Below are positions 59,019 through 64,000 of a stretch of DNA of 64,000 bases, in pieces; the first letter of the stretch is position 1; each line of letters opens with the position of its first letter. The notes below the pieces were generated by a model. That model made no database searches, had not been told where the DNA came from, and saw only the letters and a program-made list of their open reading frames with translations. Position numbers and translations under genes: made by a program. The DNA is from Chromatiaceae bacterium (GTDB lineage: Bacteria; Pseudomonadota; Gammaproteobacteria; Chromatiales; Chromatiaceae): positions 868,001 through 932,000 of the forward strand of contig JADKCI010000002.1 of assembly GCA_016714645.1 (NCBI GenBank), in the 5' to 3' direction.

Positions 59019-59744
59019 TCACTTCTTCGGCTGGGCTGGCTCGGCCGCCGCAGGCTTCTCCGGTTCGCCCACCGCGATCAGTTCGACGTCGAAGATGAGG
59101 GTCTGGTTGGCCAGGGGACCCCGTTCGCCATAGGCGAGTGCCGCCGGCACGAAGAGTTTGATCTTGCCCCCCTCCTTGATGAGCTGGAGCCCCTCGGTCC
59201 AGCCCTTGACCACGCCATTCAACTTGAATGAGGTGGGCTGACCCCGCTTGTAGGAGCTGTCGAATTCCTGGCCGTCCATCAGGGTGCCTCGGTAATTCAC
59301 CGTCACCTGGTCGGTCGGGCCCGGGGTCTTACCCTTTCCTGGCTCGATAATCTGGTACTGAAGACCGCTCATGGTGGTGACTACTCCGGCCTGCTTGGCG
59401 TTCTCCTCCAGGAACTTCTTGCTCTCCTCGGCAACCTTGAGTTCCTGGTCGGCGAGGCGCTGCCGTTGCTCGGCAACGATTTTTTGTTTGAGATCGGCGA
59501 GGGTGGTCAGCATGTCTTCCGGCTTCATCAGAGGTTCCGCGCCGGAGATGGCGTCCGCGATGCCCTGGGTGATCGCCGCCGCGTTCATATCGACCCCCTG
59601 CCGTTTGAAATCTCCGCCGATCTGATAGCCCAGGCTATAGTTGATGCGGGTGGTGTCATTCTCGAGGTTCAGGGGTTCGGCGGCCACGACCAGGCCCCAG
59701 GGCGCGGCCAGAAGGGCTATACCCACCAGGGTGTTAATCTTCAT
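59019..59744 (-). CDS. Periplasmic FKBP-type peptidyl-prolyl isomerase (Mip/FkpA-like)
   Basis: This 241-residue protein has a signal peptide (MKINTLVGIALLAAPWGLVVAA), an N-terminal dimerisation/helical domain (SLGYQIGGDFKRQGVDMNAAAI, KQKIVAEQRQRLADQELKV) and an FKBP catalytic domain (GLQYQIIEPGKGKTP, VTVNYRGTLMDGQEFDSS, YGERGP, FDVELIAV). It ends in a Pro/Ala/Lys tail. It precedes the cytochrome-binding-protein gene. A terminator separates it from the multicopper oxidase gene. Confidence 0.92.
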   Translation of the reverse strand: MKINTLVGIALLAAPWGLVVAAEPLNLENDTTRINYSLGYQIGGDFKRQGVDMNAAAITQGIADAISGAEPLMKPEDMLTTLADLKQKIVAEQRQRLADQELKVAEESKKFLEENAKQAGVVTTMSGLQYQIIEPGKGKTPGPTDQVTVNYRGTLMDGQEFDSSYKRGQPTSFKLNGVVKGWTEGLQLIKEGGKIKLFVPAALAYGERGPLANQTLIFDVELIAVGEPEKPAAAEPAQPKK

Positions 59745-59822
59745 CTCTTGGTTACTCCATCGTTAACGGGTGGCAAGAATACAGACTTGGTCTAGCCAAA
59801 ATAGCGTCTTGCCGGGGTGATG

Positions 59823-59847
59823 AAAAGGGCCGCCCACGGGCGGCCCC
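59823..59847 (-). terminator. Rho-independent terminator after the multicopper oxidase gene
   Basis: On the minus strand GGGGCCGCC, a short loop and GGGCGGCCC are followed by TTTTC. It lies 46 bases past the oxidase stop and would keep the oxidase and FKBP transcripts separate. Confidence 0.8.
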
Positions 59848-59892
59848 AAGATCAAGGTGGCCCAGGCCCGATGGCCTGGCCCTGGGAAAGCC

Positions 59893-62427
59893 TCAGGGCA
59901 CGACGCCGCACCCGGGGGCGGTGGCCTTATCACCCACGCAGTAGGGCACCATCATCTCATTGTCCTCGTGCTCGACGATGTGGCAGTGCCACACATAGAG
60001 ACCCGGGATGACGAAGGTCGCGGCGATACGGGTGACCTGACCGGGGTAGGCGACCACCGTATCCTTCCAGCCGGCCTCCGTGGCCTGCGCCGGCCGCGCG
60101 ACACCGGACAAGGCGCCCGTCAAGGGGTCGAAGGCCTCCCGATTGATCACCTTGAACTTGACCTGATGGACGTGGATGGGGTGACCATCCACAGTCCAGT
60201 TCCAGAACTCCCAGGTCTCGGTCGCATTGAGTGCCGGATTGGTCTGTATGGGGTCCGACCAGAGGGACACCGTGCCCCCCGTCCTCCCGTTGATGCCGAG
60301 CACGGCGGCCTTGGGTGCGAAGGGTACGGCGGCCGCGAGGGTGGCGGTCCCGGTGAGCACGCAGGTCCCCGGGTTCGCGGGGTCAGGTGTCGCCGTCGGG
60401 TCGAAGCTGATTGCTCCGGTCGGGGCTATGGTGACGCAGACCTTCAGGGATTCCTCCTCAAGCAGCGCCTGGTCACGGGGCATGGGATTAAGGTTGGCTA
60501 CCCCGGTGGGATAGGTATCCACCCCTTCAACGGGGCCCAACACCAGGCTCTCGGGCGGGGTGGCCGCGGTCGTCAGGTTCGTGAGGGTCCCATTCGGGGC
60601 GCGCTTCTCGTCTGTGGGGCTGGTGCCCAGCAAGCTGGTATTAACTACGAAGCGCATCACCTGGCCCGTGGTGGCGGGGTCGGCCGGGATGTCCGGAAAG
60701 CCGCCGAAGGGGGTATCGGGCGCCGTGTTGAACATCTGGATCAGGGTCCCGTTCGGCAGGCCGCGGAAGTCCAGGATCACATCCGCGCGCTCGGCATTGC
60801 CCAGCAGGAGGGCCTGGGCGGGATGCGGCCCCTTAACCGGCTTGGGGAGGGTGCCGTTACCCGGTAGGGGGGTCGCAGTACCGGTTGTCACCCTCACGAC
60901 GCGTGGCAAGAGGCTCTGCTCGGCGCCGATCTGGTAAAAGGGCAGTTCCTCTAGGTTGTCGGTTTTGGCCTTGAGCTTGCCATTTTTCTGGGTGACCCAC
61001 TCTGTCCTTTTGACTCTGATCGGCTTACCGGAAACCCGGTCCACCGGCTTGAGCGATAGGTTGAGGAAGCGGGAGTTGCAGCCGTTCAGCAAGCGGACAC
61101 GGTACAGGGCGGGGGCTACCTCCTGGGTGGGCCAGGTAACGCCATTCACCACCATGGTGTTGAAGAAGGCCTCAGGGTTCCAGATGGGGGCGATGTCGGA
61201 GGGGTTCGTGGCATCGCCGAGGAAGGGGATCTGGAGCTGGCTCGGTGGCAGGCCTTCGAAGAAGGCCCGGTTGTCCGGATAGAAGAGGGAGCCGTCGGCG
61301 TTGAAGGAACGGTCCTGGATGACGATGGGGATCTCGCGATACTTCTCGCGGGCACCGCCGCGCGAGGCTGGGAGGTTGGTGGTCGCGAGGTCCTCGCCCG
61401 CCACGGGCGCGGGCGCCGGGAGGCGGCCCGACACCAGGCCGGTCTCGCCAGCCGGGTTTCGGGGATCGCGCAGAATCCAGAAGCCCGCCGGTCCCGCATA
61501 GACATTGTTGCGGGTCATGCCCAAGGCGTGGTCGTGATACCAGATCGTACTGGAGGGCTGGGTGTTGGGATAGGTGAAGGTGCCGACACCCGGCCGGTTG
61601 TCGGCATTGGTGGTGACGCCGCCGAACCGGTTGACCAGGGTGCCGGTGGTGGCGTAACCAGCGGGGATGTTGTTGGCGTTGGGGAGCCACCAGGCCTCGG
61701 GGTAACCGTCGCTCTCGGGTCCGGCATGGGCCCCATGCACATGCACGACCATGGGGACTGGCCCCGGGTAGGGTTGTTGGAGGAGGAGCCCGTTCGTGGC
61801 CGGATCCGGGGCACAGTCCTTGGACTTGTCCGGATCGATGCAGTTAAGCTGCTCGGGATTAGCCCAGTGCAGGGAGCGGTCGATGGGCAGCAGATGGGGG
61901 ATGAAGGCGCAGTTGGGATCGCCCGCGAAGCCCGTGGTCGCCTTGCAGGCCACTGGATCCACGACTAACTGATTGATCCAATCGACGGTCGTGGTCTCGA
62001 AGGACTTATTTTCGATCGTATAGGCCGGATAGTTGAACTGGGAATTTGGTGCCGGGGCTATCCCCGCGCCCCCGCCCAGGCTGGTTGAATCGGGCAAGGG
62101 ATCGGAGTCGGGTCCATAACTCCAGACTTTGGTCGCTGGAAAGACGTCGGCGCGGCCGTTAAGCGTATTCCAGATGCCGCCGGGCAGGATCTGCTGTTTG
62201 AACTGGCGCACCGCGATGTCGTAATCGTTAGCCGCGCCGGTATTTTTCATCACCGGCGGGATGACCAGGGGGGTCACATACTTGGGGATCGTCAAGGGGT
62301 CTAGGGTACCGCCCGGCAGAGGCACCGCCTGGGCGGTGGCAAGGGTCAAGGTCAGGGGGGACAGCAGGAACAGGGTCCGTCCGCCCCCCCGGGGCCTAGC
62401 CATAGGCGTTGGTTTGCAGTTAGCCAT
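59893..62427 (-). CDS. Multicopper oxidase (CotA/bilirubin-oxidase-like)
   Basis: This 844-residue exported three-cupredoxin oxidase is predicted to pass electrons from a type 1 copper to a trinuclear copper site that reduces oxygen to water. All four copper motifs are present: HVHGAH (near 228), WYHDHALGMT (near 294), HPIHVHQ (749-755) and HCHIVEHEDNEMM (814-826), where the type 1 Cys is replaced by the usual HCH context with Met as axial ligand. The length exceeds CotA (about 510), with large inserts near 110-210 and 460-520. The start at 62427 has GGGGGA upstream and a signal peptide follows. Substrate unknown; phenols, bilirubin-like compounds, Mn(II) or Cu(I) are options. Confidence 0.9.
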   Translation of the reverse strand: MANCKPTPMARPRGGGRTLFLLSPLTLTLATAQAVPLPGGTLDPLTIPKYVTPLVIPPVMKNTGAANDYDIAVRQFKQQILPGGIWNTLNGRADVFPATKVWSYGPDSDPLPDSTSLGGGAGIAPAPNSQFNYPAYTIENKSFETTTVDWINQLVVDPVACKATTGFAGDPNCAFIPHLLPIDRSLHWANPEQLNCIDPDKSKDCAPDPATNGLLLQQPYPGPVPMVVHVHGAHAGPESDGYPEAWWLPNANNIPAGYATTGTLVNRFGGVTTNADNRPGVGTFTYPNTQPSSTIWYHDHALGMTRNNVYAGPAGFWILRDPRNPAGETGLVSGRLPAPAPVAGEDLATTNLPASRGGAREKYREIPIVIQDRSFNADGSLFYPDNRAFFEGLPPSQLQIPFLGDATNPSDIAPIWNPEAFFNTMVVNGVTWPTQEVAPALYRVRLLNGCNSRFLNLSLKPVDRVSGKPIRVKRTEWVTQKNGKLKAKTDNLEELPFYQIGAEQSLLPRVVRVTTGTATPLPGNGTLPKPVKGPHPAQALLLGNAERADVILDFRGLPNGTLIQMFNTAPDTPFGGFPDIPADPATTGQVMRFVVNTSLLGTSPTDEKRAPNGTLTNLTTAATPPESLVLGPVEGVDTYPTGVANLNPMPRDQALLEEESLKVCVTIAPTGAISFDPTATPDPANPGTCVLTGTATLAAAVPFAPKAAVLGINGRTGGTVSLWSDPIQTNPALNATETWEFWNWTVDGHPIHVHQVKFKVINREAFDPLTGALSGVARPAQATEAGWKDTVVAYPGQVTRIAATFVIPGLYVWHCHIVEHEDNEMMVPYCVGDKATAPGCGVVP

Positions 62428-62755
62428 GTGAATTCCCCCAGGTTGGTTTCAGGTTATCGGCATCCGCCTTCCTCGGGGTGATGGGCCCCCTCCACAGACT
62501 TACCAGGCTGTAGATAGAGGTCGCTCCGCCACAGACCCACCCGGGGAAGCCTTCAAGGACTTTGTAGCATCCCTTCCTACAAGAAATAATGGGGGAAAAC
62601 ACCCAAATGTATGCGCCCAGGCCCCCGTTCCCGCTACTTTTGAGGGCGTTGAAGAGCTTCATGCCCTTATGGCGCGATAGCGCTAGATAGAGGCGCGGGT
62701 AGGAGGGTGGTGCGGCTGCGCGGGGAGCGGCAGCCTGTGTGACGGGACCGGCCTT
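62428..62755. other. Intergenic region upstream of the multicopper oxidase
   Basis: About 330 bases separate the oxidase start from the moaD stop. I see no convincing gene here. The one notable element is the inverted repeat at 62562-62582 described separately. Confidence 0.5.
62562..62582. promoter_or_regulatory. Inverted repeat upstream of the multicopper oxidase, candidate operator
   Basis: TTGTAG and CTACAA are separated by nine bases, 135 bases upstream of the oxidase start. A repressor or activator site is possible; a chance repeat of this length is also possible. Confidence 0.3.
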
Positions 62756-63025
62756 TTAACCGCCGGTGACGGGCGGGAAGAAGGCAACCTCGTCGCCATC
62801 CTGGACCAGGGTGTCGGGTCGGGCCATTTCCTGGTTGACGGCGGCGAGCAGGCTCTCCTCCCCGCCCAAGGCATCGCTCCAGGGCTCGCCACGCTGACGC
62901 AGCAGATGGAGAAGATCCGCCACGCTAAGGGCGCGGTCGAGGTTGGCGAGACTAGGGCAGGGGATGGCCTCGGCGCCCGTACCGAGACGCTCCCGCAGGC
63001 TGGCAAAGTAACGGAGTTGGATCAT
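62756..63025 (-). CDS. moaD: Molybdopterin synthase small subunit MoaD
   Basis: This 89-residue ubiquitin-fold sulfur carrier ends in the required Gly-Gly (VTGG), which is activated as a thiocarboxylate to build molybdopterin. The N-terminal IQLRYFASLRERLG and the near-terminal FFPPVTGG are typical. ATG 63025 overlaps the moeA stop by 4 bases (ATGA). Confidence 0.92.
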   Translation of the reverse strand: MIQLRYFASLRERLGTGAEAIPCPSLANLDRALSVADLLHLLRQRGEPWSDALGGEESLLAAVNQEMARPDTLVQDGDEVAFFPPVTGG

Positions 63026-64000
63026 GCCAAGATCTCGTTCAAAGGAAGGTACTGGACCCTGTTCCCGCGCCTGATGGTCTGGTTGGCGGGGATGACCGCC
63101 AGCCCGTCCGCCCAGGTGACGGAACTGAGGACGCCGGAGGACTGACGGGGATAGAGGCGGATCTCCGGCTGGCCATCGGCGCCGGCTGCCAGGCGAGCGC
63201 GGGGAAATTCCATGCGATCGGCGGCCTTGGGCCAATCGAAGCCGGCAGGGACCGCGAAGGCCTGGGGCTCCAGGTTGCCCGCGCTGCCCTGCATTCGGCG
63301 TATGAAGGGCCGGGCGAAGAGGCAGAAGGTGACGAAGAGGGACACCGGGTTACCCGGGGTGCCGATGAAGGGCGTCCGTGCGGGGCCCAGATGCCCGAAG
63401 GCCAGCGGCTTACCGGGGCGGATGGCGACCTTCCAGAGATCAAGGGTGCCGATCCGTTCCACGGCCAACTTGACATGATCCTCCTCGCCCACCGAAACGC
63501 CGCCGCTCCCCAGCACCAAGTCCGCCTGGCTAGCGGCGGCGGTCAGGGTGGCGATGGTCGCCTCCAGGTTGTCCGGCACCCTGCCCAGGTCCAGGGTCTC
63601 GCAACCCAGCCCCGCCAGCAGGCCAAGCAGGGTGAACCGGTTGGAGTTATAGATCTGCCCGGGGCCCAGGGGCTGGCCGGGCATCACCAATTCGTCGCCA
63701 CTGGCAAAAACCGCGACCTTGAGCCGCCGCCAGACGTTCAGCTCCGCCACACCCACGGAGGCCGCCAGGCCCAGGTGCTGCGGAAGCAGGCGGGTACCGG
63801 CGGCCATGATTTCGGCCCCGGCCTGGATGTCCTCGCCGGCGCGCCGAATATTGGCGCCGGGTGTCACCGCCAGGGGTATGACGACCGCGTCACCCTCGGC
63901 GCGGCAGACCTCCTGGATCACGACCGTGTCGGCCCCCTCGGGGATCGGGGCGCCGGTGAAGATGCGCGCCGCGGTGTCGGGCTCCAGCCGGGTTCCCGGT
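63022..64000 (-). CDS. moeA: Molybdopterin molybdenumtransferase MoeA, N-terminus outside window
   Basis: The C-terminal 325 or so residues of MoeA, which inserts molybdate into adenylylated molybdopterin. Visible are IFTGAPIPEGADTVV, the FASGDELVMPG and YNSNRFTLLGLL segments, the MPT-binding LVLGSGGVSVGEEDHVK, and GTPGNPVSLFVTF, followed by the small C-terminal domain IV. The coding frame continues beyond position 64000. Confidence 0.95.
   Translation of the reverse strand, partial: PGTRLEPDTAARIFTGAPIPEGADTVVIQEVCRAEGDAVVIPLAVTPGANIRRAGEDIQAGAEIMAAGTRLLPQHLGLAASVGVAELNVWRRLKVAVFASGDELVMPGQPLGPGQIYNSNRFTLLGLLAGLGCETLDLGRVPDNLEATIATLTAAASQADLVLGSGGVSVGEEDHVKLAVERIGTLDLWKVAIRPGKPLAFGHLGPARTPFIGTPGNPVSLFVTFCLFARPFIRRMQGSAGNLEPQAFAVPAGFDWPKAADRMEFPRARLAAGADGQPEIRLYPRQSSGVLSSVTWADGLAVIPANQTIRRGNRVQYLPLNEILA

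Noticed and set aside
62420..62662. 80-residue frame upstream of the multicopper oxidase
   Set aside because: No ribosome site, no domain, and it overlaps the oxidase start in another frame.

Overview
The window is GC-rich chromosomal DNA from a Gram-negative bacterium, most likely a gammaproteobacterium and possibly of the Chromatiales type. The Gram-negative assignment rests on lptD-surA-pdxA, LpxA, LpxH, DsbD and a type Vd-like patatin autotransporter. The gammaproteobacterial assignment rests on the order aroQ-accB-accC-prmA-dusB-fis followed by purH and purD. groESL is controlled by a CIRCE element, which only part of the gammaproteobacteria have. The genus cannot be fixed from the sequence alone.

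Layout. Positions 1-4765 hold a SulP transporter (cut by the window edge), a DedA protein, elongator tRNA-Met and a secreted beta-helix protein. Positions 4833-10597 hold a patatin/outer-membrane-barrel gene split by a 3,517-bp insertion. That insertion has terminal inverted repeats and a 4-bp target duplication, and carries one intact transposase and one decayed DruA-like/Tn5-like transposase fusion. Positions 10685-22293 are mostly housekeeping: pyruvate carboxylase, an LTA-synthase-like enzyme, a DUF455 protein, lpxH, two cyclophilins, cysS and folD. Remnants of an anti-sigma factor and an acetyl-CoA synthetase lie between cysS and folD.

A tRNA operon (Pro-Arg-His-Lys, 22453-22858) is followed by a degraded accessory stretch to about 31600. 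This stretch holds an integrase tail, Calx-beta fragments, unknown secreted genes, a rhodanese, an IS1182-type element with a dead transposase, a hybrid histidine kinase broken in at least eight places and a frameshifted cysteine-rich repeat protein. From 31683 to 55602 the core genome resumes: class Ia ribonucleotide reductase beta, pdxA-surA-lptD, an AmgK-like sugar kinase, a VanZ protein, an AbiE-type toxin-antitoxin pair, purD-lpxA-purH, fis-dusB-prmA-accC-accB-aroQ, a thioredoxin-like protein with DsbD and CutA, fxsA and groESL.

Positions 55837-62427 form a periplasmic copper/redox neighbourhood: a SCO-FKBP fusion, a cytochrome c fused to a periplasmic binding-protein domain, a Mip-like FKBP and a large multicopper oxidase. 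This is the best candidate in the window for an undescribed functional system. The window closes with moaD and a partial moeA.

The lesions (frameshifts, internal deletions, nonsense codons) are confined to accessory genes, while the long core genes are intact. That pattern suggests real decay rather than general sequencing error, although several lesions are single missing bases in G or C runs and deserve read-level checking. No CRISPR array, rRNA gene or replication origin was seen.
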